A stretch of 64,000 nt of DNA. Origin: Elmis aenea. Its lineage: Eukaryota > Arthropoda > Insecta > Coleoptera > Elmidae. Each line of letters starts with the position of its first letter. The stretch's first letter is position 1. The notes under the pieces are model-generated. The model had not been told where the DNA came from. It did no database searches and saw only the letters and a program-made list of their open reading frames with translations. The stretch covers positions 39,112-103,111 of the forward strand of contig CANTFG010000126.1 in NCBI GenBank assembly GCA_947652605.1. Reading direction: 5' to 3'. Shown here piece after piece: positions 1 through 11,160 of the stretch. The translations under genes and the position numbers were made by a program.

Positions 1-799
1 CATTGTTATTCTTTTTAAGATTTAGCTTATATTTCATGAATAAAGCAGTTTAACACATTTTTAAGATTTTAAGTCAAAAATATTGTTATAAAACCCCAAT
101 GGTGCCTCCGAGGCGCCATGCGAGTAGTTATGTATACACAGTACACGCGACTAGTTAAAGGTTAAATTTTATATACCAATTTTGTGCAGTACGATTAGAT
201 ATTGTATCCTGACCTTACAAAACACATATAGTTCGTGCGGCATCAGCGGCGCTTCGCCTCAATTTCCAGTAGTGACGTAAAATTGCAAGAATTTCAACAT
301 GTTGTGTTTCGGATATTTAAAGAACTTTAAACCACAAGCAATTAAACTAATTGACTCAAAAACTAAACTAGGAGATGCGTTTTTTAATTTCACAAATAGC
401 TTGTCAAACTTTTATCAATTGTTTAGCGTCCAACATGACTAAAAAAAAAACGAACATTTTTTTGCTCCTACCTAATATTATGTGCTTGGACGCCTAAATG
501 ACGCTTTTAGAGGTCGAAAATTTAAGGGCGATGACGAAGTAAAGAAGCGGCGCCGAAGGCACAACCACAAGCTTTTTTTCTGATAGGATAAGAAAGTTGT
601 TGCAATGGCGTGGAAAGTATATTGAAAAGATGGGTAATTATTTAGAACAATGACATTATCATTTGTATATCTAATTAAACTATTTATCAAAATATTTCAT
701 AAGCTGTTACTTTTTGAAGCACCCCCGTATAATACAACGCTTAGCATGGTTTTGATTATTTCTGATATGCTTAATCGCACAATCTAGTTATGAGCACAT
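1..799. other. AT-rich non-coding stretch
   Basis: I see no gene here. The short open frames lack any recognisable domain and sit in AT-rich sequence. A GC-richer patch around 230-290 is unassigned. Confidence 0.4.
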
Positions 800-802
800 T
801 TA

Positions 803-1111
803 AAGCCTCTACACATTAGGCAATTTGTCGGGGCCGACAGTCGGGAACTCCGAGTTGGGTGTTGTCTACACACCTACCGATCAGTCCAACCAACACAGCT
901 AGACGTCATAGCTTTTTATTCATTTGGATGTTAAATTTTCGGTTTAATAGTCCTTATCTAAAGGAATGTGGTGGGGACGTTGGCTTGTTGGATAGACTGG
1001 TCAGCCGACCGTTCCAACTGTCGTGTTGGTCGGGTGAAACACTACACATTAAACAATTTATCGGAATGGTCGGCCGGTTGTCCCGACAAATTGGTAGGTC
1101 TGTAGACCCCT
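803..1111. mobile_element. Harbinger-type MITE with TTA duplication
   Basis: This 309-bp segment has imperfect terminal inverted repeats. The left end reads AAGCCTCTACACATTAGGCA, and the reverse complement of the right end reads AGGGGTCTACAGACCTACCA. Both arms continue into AATTTGTCGGG. TTA directly flanks both sides (800-802 and 1112-1114), the target duplication expected for PIF/Harbinger elements. It encodes nothing convincing. Confidence 0.6.
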
Positions 1112-2372
1112 TTACTCGTATCCAAAATACTTCTTGTGTAAATACTTGTAAAATTAATGCAACCTGTAGACTTCCTTCAAATTGGTACAGTGGCGTAACT
1201 CCCAATAAAATAATCTGTTTACGAAAATGGAATGGAGTCTTCACCCTACAGCGTCGCTAGCACTAAGGCAACTTTGGCAATGGAAATGAACAAAAAAGTC
1301 AAACAATACTTTATCATCTCCATAAATATCATTTCACTAGAAAGGCCGAACCTCGCTACCTACCATTTCAGCTAGTGATTGCAATGCCGGTATACCGGTA
1401 TACCGAAGACAATTATTTAACATGCCGATTTTAAATAAAATATTTGTTTTTGCCATTTTTAACAACAATTGTTTCAAAAAAGTGCCAACTGTTATACATT
1501 GACGAATTCAGAACAAAATGCTCTACAAATTGGCGTTAAAATCAGATATAGCGGCCATAAGAAAAAATTGACCTGATGATGGTTTTAAAAAAACGAAACG
1601 TCGCACTGAAAATATAATTGGGGAATTTGATTCCTTGCAAAAGTGGCCATGAAAATGTTTTTACAAAAATTAAATTTGACATGAAATGAAAAAGTTACGG
1701 GCAAAAAACAAAAGTTCATTTTTTTACTTTTTTTCCTATATCTCAAAAACTAAAAGAGCTAGATAGGTTCTGTTTGCATCGAATTATTAAGCACCTGAAT
1801 ATACAACTTTGCCCCAATTTAACCGAAGTCGTAACTCTTACCGTATACGAGATCCCCATAGTGGCCCGCGAAAAACGAGAACCCTGTATAAGCTACAATT
1901 GGTGTGAATTTGAAGGTGGCACGGTCGTCCGTTCGGCCCAGCAATAGATTTATGACATGAACTTTAAAAATTCGCCGCCGCCGATCGAAGGCCGTCTAAA
2001 CAATTTTGAGATAGAGGATCATCTAGAAGTAGTTGTATAAGCTACAATTGGTGTGAATTTAAAGGTGGCACGATTTTCCGTTAAAATTTGACATTTGACT
2101 TACCGCCTCCGGGGGCGGCAAATATTTTTTTAACGAGATGGGCATGTAGAGACTTTAAATTCCTAACTATCCCCAGAAGCTGAAGTTTTTATCTCTTGTT
2201 TTAAGGGAGTTATTTAATATTGCCAGTTTTTATTGCTTAAGTAACGCGGGTAAAATTTTGACCTTTTAAATTAGCGGTCTTCAAGACCTCACGTCTGTGG
2301 AAGCGGAAGTATTTTCTTACGTCTGTAGTTAAGGGTTAAATTCTAACTATCCTAACAATCTGAATTTTCTAG
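1112..2372. other. Intergenic or intronic repeats upstream of the 2.4 kb exon
   Basis: No coding sequence is recognised. A fragment with the end signature of the 5015-6522 hAT element (TAGTGATTGCAATGCCGG) begins near 1373. Two copies of a stretch beginning TATAAGCTACAATTGGTG lie at about 1887 and 2034, roughly 147 bp apart. A short CTGATGA...GAAACGTC motif sits at 1572-1603. The stretch ends in a splice acceptor (TTTTCTAG) at 2372, so part of it is probably the intron of the gene that follows. Confidence 0.5.
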
Positions 2373-3947
2373 GTTATAACGACCCTGGGTCCAAGAAAGC
2401 CACAACGCTCCTCAACCTCAAGCAACTCCCAATGGGATGAACGCGAGCTCCTTCCACAGAACAGTCCAACGCCACCCCATCGACTGTTTTTGGAAACGAG
2501 TTTCACATCGCTGCAAAGCCCAAGCGCGGTGCCAAGCAACGCTTCTTCTATAACTAACGGTTGCTGCCCGGTTAAGACACCGACAACATCCGTGCAACTG
2601 GCGAGCGTCATATCAGTATTAGACAATAATTTTAAAAGAACTTTAAAATCGCCGCAATCGTTGAACCTGGACCTGCCGATAAAGAGCAAAACTTTGACCT
2701 TAGAACTAAAGAGAACAACAGTGAGCGAAGACAAAGGTCTAGATCTGATCCACGACGAGTGGTTCGGTTTGGCACCACTGGCGAGCCCGGAAAGTCTTTC
2801 GGAGCTGTCGAGTATAAGTTCAAGAACGAGCTTCGCGAACAATCTGGAAAAAGCACAGGCTCTGGGCGGGTCCTTCGAGCTTAAAACGCCAAAAATGATG
2901 CGCCGGACGCCGAAAATCGTCGGGAATCTGAGCACATGCGCTGATGACATCAGAACCGTCAGGTATTTCCAAAAGTTCGGTAAAATACCCCGCCACCTAC
3001 ATCAGAACGACGGCTCTATAACGAACTCAAGCAGCAATTTAAGTTACGAGTCCGCTACCAGCAGCAAATCGAACGAGGTCGATAGCTTGGTTGATACGGC
3101 CCAGTGTTGTTGGAAGCGAAAAGAAATTGAAAATGTCACGACGAGTGGCGAGAGCGACGACTTCCAGTCCGCTGAGGATATCTTAGATACTGTTCTCGTG
3201 ACGGCAGGTTGCGCGGAATACTTCAATTCCACGTCAGGACTTCTAGAGACGCATTTTGATGACACCATGTACACTGAAAGTGCAGAAACCAATATCCAGT
3301 TTTTTACAAGCACGTCGGAAACTGTGCAAACCACATCTCAATGTCTTACCCAAATCCGGCTTTCGCCACATCTTTCTTTGCCACCGACCCCCCAGATTTT
3401 ATCCCCTTCATCGCCACAGGAAATCGACCAGGATATGATATCAAACTTCGCAATCGACCTGACGTTAGACGAAGAACACAGGTCCCTCCAGTTCTCCCAG
3501 ATAAATGCCGAAACGCCTTCGTCGAAACAAACGAGCATCGATTCGGGCAGCATGTGCCGAACTCCTTCCGACGCGAAAAACGTCACGTTCAACCCGGAAG
3601 TTGTTAGTATAAACAGTGTTTTGTTGTCAAGAAAGAGTCCAGAGAGAAGCCCTGTTAGAAGTAAAAAGTCTGATAGGTGGAGTCTGTTGCCGCACAAGTA
3701 CAAGCGAACTAAAATCAAAAAAGTCGCGGATTTTCCCGTTATAACCAAAACTGAGTATGTGCCAAAGACTATTTTGTGTTCAAAACGACGTAATAGTGAC
3801 GACGAGTGTTTTTCAAGGACAGAGGCGCTGCCGTTACTTAGTGGACTCAGTGGTGCCAATGTTGAAAAGACTTCACCGAATTTTGTGCGGAGAAAGAAGT
3901 TTGTATATCCAGTCACACTTATTAGCAAAGAAGAAAGCAGTGTATAG
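2373..3947 (+). CDS. 3' terminal exon of an unrecognised Ser/Thr-rich protein (partial gene)
   Basis: I do not recognise this protein. The frame stays open for 524 codons from a splice acceptor (TTTTCTAG just before 2373) to TAG at 3945-3947. No ATG lies near the start of the frame, so this is read as a 3' terminal exon whose earlier exons are upstream or outside the window. The base composition is clearly GC-richer than the flanks, which supports real coding sequence. The product looks disordered and is rich in Ser, Thr and Pro. It has many SP/TP sites (for example LPPTPQILSPSSPQE and RKSPERSPVRSKK) and paired TPK and RTPK sites. A KNVTF motif fits the RVxF consensus for protein phosphatase 1 docking. 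A basic C-terminal stretch (HKYKRTKIKKV) could be a nuclear signal. A regulatory or scaffold role is inference only. Confidence 0.65.
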   Translation, partial: VITTLGPRKPQRSSTSSNSQWDERELLPQNSPTPPHRLFLETSFTSLQSPSAVPSNASSITNGCCPVKTPTTSVQLASVISVLDNNFKRTLKSPQSLNLDLPIKSKTLTLELKRTTVSEDKGLDLIHDEWFGLAPLASPESLSELSSISSRTSFANNLEKAQALGGSFELKTPKMMRRTPKIVGNLSTCADDIRTVRYFQKFGKIPRHLHQNDGSITNSSSNLSYESATSSKSNEVDSLVDTAQCCWKRKEIENVTTSGESDDFQSAEDILDTVLVTAGCAEYFNSTSGLLETHFDDTMYTESAETNIQFFTSTSETVQTTSQCLTQIRLSPHLSLPPTPQILSPSSPQEIDQDMISNFAIDLTLDEEHRSLQFSQINAETPSSKQTSIDSGSMCRTPSDAKNVTFNPEVVSINSVLLSRKSPERSPVRSKKSDRWSLLPHKYKRTKIKKVADFPVITKTEYVPKTILCSKRRNSDDECFSRTEALPLLSGLSGANVEKTSPNFVRRKKFVYPVTLISKEESSV

Positions 3948-4357
3948 CTTTAATACATATTTGTTATATTTTAAAGTAGATCAGTACAAAAACAAGGGAC
4001 AAACAAACGCTAAAGTCACATCAGTGGCGTAGTTAGAGTTTGCGATCACACAATACTTACGATTTTAACGGTTTTTTGGCTAATATACACATTTAATTAC
4101 GTTGGCTTGTCAATTTTGACGTAAGTCTACTTTGGCATTTCTAGACAAGTGTGCGTTTTGCTTACCGTGCGTTATAACTCACTTACTAAGCATACAGGAA
4201 GTGTGTGACGTGAGTCTGCTTTAATCATTTCTTTAAAAAAAACTCTGTTTTGCTTACCGTGCAATAAGGACCCACTCACTATGCAGGCAGGCTGTATGGT
4301 CAGTCATTTACATTATTGGTCGTAGAAAAAAATCTTTTATAGATTACTTGTTCATAC
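3948..4357. other. 3' flank of the 2.4-3.9 kb exon
   Basis: Probable 3' UTR followed by AT-rich sequence. Two diverged segments around 4130 and 4245 share a phrase like GTGCGTTTTGCTTACCGTGCG, suggesting an old local duplication. No gene is seen. Confidence 0.4.
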
Positions 4358-4373
4358 AATAATCTGTATGATG

Positions 4374-4564
4374 TTACAATCTTCGTTCCCGGGTTTGGAA
4401 CCGCGTCTTCTTGATTTGTGTGACGTTTCGACCATTCTATGTTGGTCTTTATCAAACGACCAACATAGAATGGTCGAAACGTCACACAAATCAAGAAGAC
4501 GCGGTTCCAAACCCGGGAACGAAGATTGTAACATGGACGATAGCCGCGAAAGCCTGAAGAATAA
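4374..4564. mobile_element. Penelope-like element remnant inserted as a hairpin
   Basis: The insert is flanked by a 16-bp direct duplication (AATAATCTGTATGATG, 4358-4373 and 4565-4580). It is almost entirely one inverted repeat: about 75-bp arms around a loop of about 10 bp near 4449-4458. The arm sequence (TTTGGAACCGCGTCTTCT, GACGTTTCGACCAT) and the right-hand tail (GCGAAAGCCTGAAGAATAAAA) match the 3' ends of the Penelope-like copies at 13.6 kb and 41.8 kb. It therefore looks like a Penelope 3' end copied in both orientations. It has no coding capacity. Confidence 0.8.
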
Positions 4565-4580
4565 AATAATCTGTATGATG

Positions 4581-5006
4581 GTGTTTCCTCCGATCAACAT
4601 TAGTTCATCAAATCTTAACAGAGATAAACATACTTCAACGTCAATTTTATAAAGGTTTTAGTACATATTTACCCGTTATTGAGTTCTCTTCTTACACACA
4701 TCATTCATAATTTTGGATACATAGGGAAATGTAAAAATCATTAATTTGTGAGCATACTTCATTTTCTTTAATTTTGTGTCTGCTCTGAAAAAGGCTGTAG
4801 TTAACTCTTTTGCTGTTAAAGAAAAATCACATTAAGAAAAAAGAGTCAACTACAGCAAATCCAGAATGAAAAAAATAATGATAAGTTGGACGATAGAGTC
4901 ACGTGCTACGGTTCATTTCTTTACTCAAAAGTTTAAAGCCCCTTGTTCAGATGGCACAGTCTAATAAGGATTCGTTTTGTTACTAGGAAATTGTCATACT
5001 GCTTGG
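4581..5006. other. AT-rich non-coding stretch
   Basis: No gene is visible. A short inverted pair (AGTTAACTCTTTTGC near 4800 and AAGAGTCAACTACAGC near 4842) could form a stem; I cannot assign it to an element. Confidence 0.35.
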
Positions 5007-5014
5007 GTGTGTTC

Positions 5015-6522
5015 TAGTGATTGCAATACCGGTATACCGTGCCATTTTACAATACCGAAATACCGTCTCATTTGATGATCTAATACCGGTATTCGGTATT
5101 AATTTTTTTTTAAATTTGATTTTTATTATTTTATAATTGCAGTCTGCCATAAATAAAAAAATTGCAATAAATGCAAAACACAAAATTGTGCCACAAAATG
5201 ATGTATTTAAGTTAATTAAAAGAGGGACGATATTATTAGAAGACGAAGGAATATTGCAATATTGGAATATTTGTTGTCATTTCCAAGGCTTACTATTAAA
5301 AAATGTTGCAATTTCTCTTAACTTTATCAAAAATTCTTAATAACTCAAAAACTGTTGCAGATAGGTATAGGATACGCTAATACAGATTTATGTGGAATTT
5401 ACTTTTGAATTAGAAAATGAAAAACAAATGTGGCCATTGTATTTAAAAAAAAGCGAGTTTTATTGGACTGAAATTGTATTAAAAAAAATTAAATTTTGGA
5501 CACCCTGTAAGTAATGCATCGATAGCAAAAATTCTTCTATGCATAGTCTAAATTTAAGCGTTTTCTCTTCAAAAATGGCGGCGATAGATAATATTGAGCA
5601 TCACGATGAAAATCGAAAAATTTCAAAAAAGTCCAAAAATCTAAAAAACGACTGCACTTAGGTATAGGGTATGCTATTAATAGTCTTTCTAAAATAACGT
5701 GTTAAATCCAAAAATGCAATAAAAAATAGACCATTGTATTTGAAATAAAAAAGTGGACGTCAACTTCCGGTATTTCCGGAAGGGTCACCATCTTGAAAAT
5801 ATTTTCATTAAACAGATCATATGCCATTATAGTCAGTGGTGAGCTGTAGGGGGCTCGCGGGGGCTCGCGCGAGCCCTTTGTTAAATGATTCCTTAATTTG
5901 CGAGCCCCTTGTTCTTCTTGTTAACCATTTTCTCAAGAAAAAATATATCTTAAAATCATTGTCATTACATGTATTTGTAAAGCGAGAAGCGACCAAGTCA
6001 TGGCTATCAAGCAATGACGATTAAATTTAGAATAACCCGTCACACAATAAAACTTTTTGAATTATGTACAATCACTCGATTATTCACGTTTGAATTTAAA
6101 ATGCCATTTTTTTTCCAACATATAATTAACATAATTTTTTTGTTTTTATTTAACTATGAGCGAGCCCTTTGTTAAAAATTTCATAGCTCACCACTGGTTA
6201 TAGTCATAACCAAAATTTCAGATCAATACCCTTTTCATTCTTCATATATTTTTAATGCCCGGTCCCAATCAATTACCCTGTTTTTTGTGTCCATATTTTT
6301 TACAGTTTATATAATTTTTTAAGTTTCTTTATTTTATGTCAATTTGTGTTTTGACATTATACTTACTATATGTACATATGTGTAAAATGCATATATTGTA
6401 TTTTCCAAATTAATACTTTTTTTAAAAAAGCAATACCGGTATTAATACCGGTATACCGGTATTACTTGCGTATAAATACCGAATACCGGTATCGTAATTT
6501 TGGTCAGGTATTGCAATCACTA
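5015..6522. mobile_element. Non-autonomous hAT-like element
   Basis: The ends are inverted repeats: TAGTGATTGCAATACCGGTA on the left and GGTATTGCAATCACTA on the right. The flanks are near-identical 8-bp duplications, GTGTGTTC (5007-5014) and GTATGTTC (6523-6530), which is the hAT signature. Subterminal regions carry many ACCGGTAT motifs. The interior has no transposase. It holds a dispersed repeat (about 5337-5830 and 6205-6285) also found inverted at 39.9-40.4 kb, and that repeat is itself split by a second hAT element. Confidence 0.75.
5834..6196. mobile_element. Second hAT-like MITE nested in the first
   Basis: Termini are CAGTGGTGAGCT and AGCTCACCACTG. The flanking 8-mers are ATTATAGT (5826-5833) and GTTATAGT (6197-6204), differing at one base. 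It interrupts a repeat whose uninterrupted copy lies inverted near 39.97 kb. No coding sequence. Confidence 0.75.
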
Positions 6523-6795
6523 GTATGTTCTGTGCTTTAGCGTTAATTGTCCCTTGTCATTCACTAAAGTGAATATCTTGTCAATATTTACAATAGTTAT
6601 ATGTAACTGAACGTCCTCGAACTGTTTATAATTATATGTAAAGAATTTGTTCTTATATAGAAATTTATAAATGATATGAACAAATATTTTTAATTTGTTA
6701 AAAAATATGTTTCACTTTTTTAGTTGCAGTCGGCTATCTATAGGTAAAATTGAAGTGATTGGCACCGTCGCTCTCGACTGTACCGACCGCTAGAA

Positions 6796-7024
6796 CAGCG
6801 ATTTTTAACCGTGAAAAATTTTAAGGGGTCGCGAAAAATGTACAAATGTATAAAACGTGTTTACTTTTTAAAATATTTTTTGCTCCTTATTTTACTCGAA
6901 CCAACCGAGAGATATCTTCTTAAATAAATCGTAATATTTTTGTTATGTACTACAAACTAGGGGGCCGCGAAAATATTTTAGGATATATAGGGGGCCGTGA
7001 CTACTAAAAGGTTAAGAACCACTG
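6796..7024. mobile_element. hAT-like MITE with exact 8-bp duplication
   Basis: A 229-bp element runs from CAGCGATTTTTAACC to GGTTAAGAACCACTG. CGCTAGAA is repeated exactly at 6788-6795 and 7025-7032. The CAGNG-type ends with an 8-bp duplication identify hAT. No coding capacity. Confidence 0.8.
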
Positions 7025-7032
7025 CGCTAGAA

Positions 7033-7656
7033 CACCCCGCCTACGGCCTAAGGCAGTCTCACCAGAAAAGAAGTACTTTGCTCACTTGTTGCGAAAATAA
7101 CTAATAATATCGATTTCTCAGAAAATTTTATTATTGATAACTACACTCATATGTTAAATTCTCCATAATGACGTCACGTTTTGTCGTTATGACAGCGGAT
7201 AAAAAAGTACCTAACTAAATATCCACTTGCATTTTTGCATCCAACTTTTGTTACCATGCAACCGACTTATTTGTTTGTAACTAAGTAAAAGATTTGACGT
7301 TTTGTCAGTTATTATTTGAAGGTTATAATTTATTCGTGCAGTTATCGTAACGAATTACACTCGAGCTTTGTTTTTATCCTGGACAAACTTGCTTTTACTA
7401 AACTCAAGTTCGGTTGCAAGGCAAATCTTGACTCGAAAACTGTCAAAGATAAAACAAGTTTTGTCTCGTCGATTTTCCTAGCAACCAAACTTTCGTAGCA
7501 ACGCAACTTTGTCCGGCTAAAAAAATGCTCTCGTATAATTACTCCCGATAAAATTTGAGCATAACGTAAAACTAATTTTAAAACAAAAATAATTTGCATA
7601 ACAATTTATGACGATATTTTAGCAGCTCTTTGATTTTTTAAATGTTAAAATCTATA
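7033..7656. other. Non-coding, no assigned element
   Basis: Open frames at 7316-7498 (+) and 7342-7599 (-) overlap on opposite strands and show no domain. No gene is supported. Confidence 0.4.
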
Positions 7657-9171
7657 TACAGGGTGTCCCAGATTACATTTTCAGCATGGGGATCTCGCTT
7701 ATTATAAGAGATACAGGTTTGTTTAAATTAGATGAATTATTCCTTAGCATGAGAGAAGCCACAATCAATTTTTAAAAGTACAAAATTTCTCGTGCTTCAG
7801 ATGTTATAGCAAAAAATATGAAAATGTCCAACTTCTTTTTTCTCTCATAACTTTTTTGTCTTAATCGATAGAACAATTTTATTTGTACTTTCTTAAGGTA
7901 CTTTTTAATGGAGAATGTAACTGTTATTTTAGATTATTTTTAACACTTACCATTTTCGAGATATTACCCCTAACTTAAATTTTTCTTATGGGCCGCGAAG
8001 TTGGCTATGGAATAGTTAAATATGCTTTTTTTTCCTCTTTAAAATGATATATTACTTGCTACATTTATTTTTATAATTAAGTCACAAAATGAAAAAATCG
8101 TATTAAACACATCACTTATCAAGCTATCTATGAAAATAAAAACAAAAAACAACTAATTAAATGTCAAATAACAGTTACCGGTTGTCTGCGGTATCATTTA
8201 TTAGAAATTCACATTATTGTTGTGTAATTCGATAGTCTTTGTAGTAACTGTTATAATGATGGCAACATTTAAAAATAGCGAAAAATTTGCCATGTTGAGA
8301 TGCTACATTCTTTGCCATAAAAACTGTGTAGAATCTAAGCTAATATACTTAGAGCTATATCCCCAGAAATGGCAACGAAGGATGTGTAATTACAAAAATT
8401 TGGAAACAAATTTAAAAGTATATGTTTTTTTCGACAAACCAACCAAAAATCCAAAACAAATCAATGATTAATTAGAATTATTTATTTTACACAGTTTCTA
8501 TTGCGAATAATGTGGCATTTCAACATATAAAATTTTTAATTAGTTGTAAATGTGCTCATAATTATATGATAACAAATTTGCTGCAAAGACCATCGAATTA
8601 CACAACAATACTAAACAAACAATTCTAATAAATGATACCGCAGACAAATGGTAACTGTCATTTGACATTTAATTAGTTGTTTTTTGTTTTTATTTTCATA
8701 GATAGCTTGATAAGTGATGGGTAAAATACGATTTTTCATTTTGTGACTTATTTATTAAAATAAATGTAGCAAGTAATATCTTATTTTAAAGAGAAAAATA
8801 AAGCATATTCAACTATTCCATGGCCAACTTCGTGGCCCTTAAGAAAAAATAAAGTTAGGGGTAATATCTCAAAAATGGTAAGTGTTAAAAATAATCTAAA
8901 TAGACAGTTACATTCTCCATTAAAAAGTACCTTAAGAAAGTACAAATAAAATTGTTCTAATGATTAAGACAAGAAAGTTATGAGAGAAAAAAGAAATTGG
9001 ATATTTTCATATTTTTTGCTATAACATCTGAAGCACGAGGAATTTTGAACTTTTAAAAATTGATTGTGGCTCCTCTCATACCAAGAAATAATTCATCTCA
9101 TTTAAACAAACCTGTATCTCTTATAATAAGCGAGATCCCCATGCTGGAAATGTAATCTGGGACACCCTATA
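7657..9171. mobile_element. 1.5 kb foldback element with TACAGGGTGTCC ends
   Basis: The first roughly 580 bp are repeated in inverted order at 8590-9171, leaving about 350 bp between them. The ends are TACAGGGTGTCCCAGATTAC and its near-complement ending GGGACACCCTATA, with TA on each side as for Tc1/mariner-type insertion. An inner sequence, GTGTAATTCGATAGTCTTTG near 8221 and its complement near 8587, closes the arms. No transposase remains. Confidence 0.7.
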
Positions 9172-9700
9172 TATAAAAGAGCTTGTTTGTGTGTGTGTTT
9201 GTTTGTTTGTTCGCTATACAATCCTAGGTCCGTTGACCGATAGGGACCAAATTTTGCACAGGTACTATTTAGGACCTTGCAGATCTAACGCCAAACTTTA
9301 AGTACAAGCACATATTACCAATTTAAAAAAAAATAATTACTTGGACGGGATTCGATCTTACGTCGGCAAATACCTGGTCATAACACGATACGGCGCGGTG
9401 TATTTCACAAGTAAAGATTGTTTTGTATACAATTAGTAATAAATGTACATGAAGTATTATTTTTATTAGTACATTTTTAATTGAAACAAGACGAAAGAAA
9501 ATAAATTTGAGTTATTATTCAATTTTTAAGCAATAAATAGTTATTTTTTAAGGAATTATAAGAAAATGCAAAAATGATTGATCAGAGTATGTCATTTGTG
9601 TATGATTTGGAATTATTGGGATTATTCAAGTTAAAACAGTAATTAAAATTGTAATCGCCCGTGCAACGCCGGGTAAACCATCTTGTTACTAATAAAATTA
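9172..9700. repeat. Possible Helitron-like or SINE-like repeat
   Basis: It begins with a GTTTGTTTGTTTG-type tract and a GACCAAATTTTGCACAGG stretch. It ends near 9655-9675 with GCCCGTGCAACGCCGGGT, a short hairpin resembling Helitron 3' hairpins. The usual CTRR terminus is not visible, so the class is uncertain. Confidence 0.3.
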
Positions 9701-10595
9701 TTATTGGAAATTAAATGTCAAATATTATAGTAAGTCATATTTTTAAATTCTTAACCATTTCGTATAACTTTTTTTGTAACTCTTAAAATAAAGGCAGTTT
9801 ACTCTTGGGAATATTTATTAAATCGCTAAAATCTAGTATCCTTTAAACTTCTTTTAAACTTGTTTTCATCTTAACATTAGTTTAAGAACATGCCCAACCA
9901 TTAAAAAGAATTAAAAAAATTGAGAAATTAATAATAAAAACCTTTTTAATTTTTAAATGACGCTGTATACGGGGTGTTTAAAAATGTTCTTATTCATGTT
10001 TGAAGTAGGTATTGAGGTTTAGCCAAATGAATCGGGAATAAGAAACACCCTGTGCATTATTTTAAAACTAGTCAGAAACTACTACAACACCATTGTAAAA
10101 TAAAGTTTCGAAGTTGCTAAGTTGTTAAATGTTAATATTTTCTCAGGATCCTGTTCCTGTCAATATTTTTAAAAAACTTGAATAACTCAGACAAAAATTC
10201 AATGAAGATAGGAAAACCTTTTAACATTTTTTTTTAAATCAAAATCTCCAAAATATACAGGGTGTTCCATTTAAAGTAACATAGTTACATATCCGGTGCT
10301 CAACAACAAAACACAATGGTTGAAACCAGGGTTGAGCAGATTTAAATCAATTGATTTAAATCACGATTTAAATCAAGTGATTTTTTTAAAAAAATTATCA
10401 ATTTAAATCACAGATTATATGAGTAGATACAATATAATATTTATAATAAAACAAAATTGTATTGCTATTAGTAATTAAATACACGAAATGGTGAATAAAC
10501 CATATCAATTTGCTCTTGTAAAGTAATATTCATTGTGGAAATGCAATAATTCAAAAAATACATGACAAGTTTTTGACGTTAGCGAAGTGAACAGT

Positions 10596-11160
10596 CAGTT
10601 TTTTCAATTTCCACGGCACTCTATTGCTTCAATAACGATTTGAAGAAAAATGTCGAATATCTCGAAAAGTATGAGTTTTGGGTATAGAACATACTTAACA
10701 AAATATGAAGCTCTTTCTTTTAAAGACGAATTCGATGACATAAAAAAAATACACGGGTTCGCATTTGAAAAAAATCGAGTTACGAGCTTTTGAAAGTCAT
10801 GGAAGTTGCCACCCACCTATTTATAAACACTCCTGTATGTGTGATTCAAATTTTTTCATATCGAGCGAACAACCAAATTAAAACTCTGTACTTCAAAATA
10901 ACTTCAGGAGAATTTTTTAAATAAAGACTTAAAACCTTGAATAATTTAGAAAATTAATTTTGTTTTACAACGCCTGTAGTATTTTATATTGATGCAAAGC
11001 TAAAATTAAGGCGGTCAAAAATATTAAATAAAAAATTGGGTGATGTATTTGAAATGTAAAAGTTGCTATTAGTTCCAGAAAGGTGACTCACCCTGTATAT
11101 TTGAAAATATTTTTATTGTGTTGTTTAGAAAAAACTGTATAAAATAGCATTTGATTCAAC
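10596..11160. repeat. Dispersed repeat, copy 1 (second copy at 44.0 kb)
   Basis: This stretch is closely matched in the same orientation by 44010-44580. Shared phrases include TTTCCACGGCACTCTATT, TCGAAAAGTATGAGTTTTGG, AGACGAATTCGATGACAT and GGTGACTCACCCTGTATAT. No coding capacity; the 10604-10816 frame is accidental. Confidence 0.7.

Noticed and set aside
859..1260. 133-codon open frame on the plus strand and its antisense partner
   Set aside because: It overlaps the Harbinger-type MITE at 803-1111 and shows no domain; both strands are open by chance.
2369..2950. 193-codon minus-strand frame opposite the 2.4-3.9 kb exon
   Set aside because: The plus-strand frame is far longer, starts at a splice acceptor and has protein-like composition; the minus frame is its shadow.
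4300..4652. Three overlapping open frames with similar peptides
   Set aside because: They are the two strands of one inverted repeat (Penelope hairpin), which is why the peptides look alike.
10324..10420. Possible hAT end (CAGGGTTGAGCAGATTT with ATTTAAATC repeats)
   Set aside because: No matching right end or 8-bp duplication could be found.
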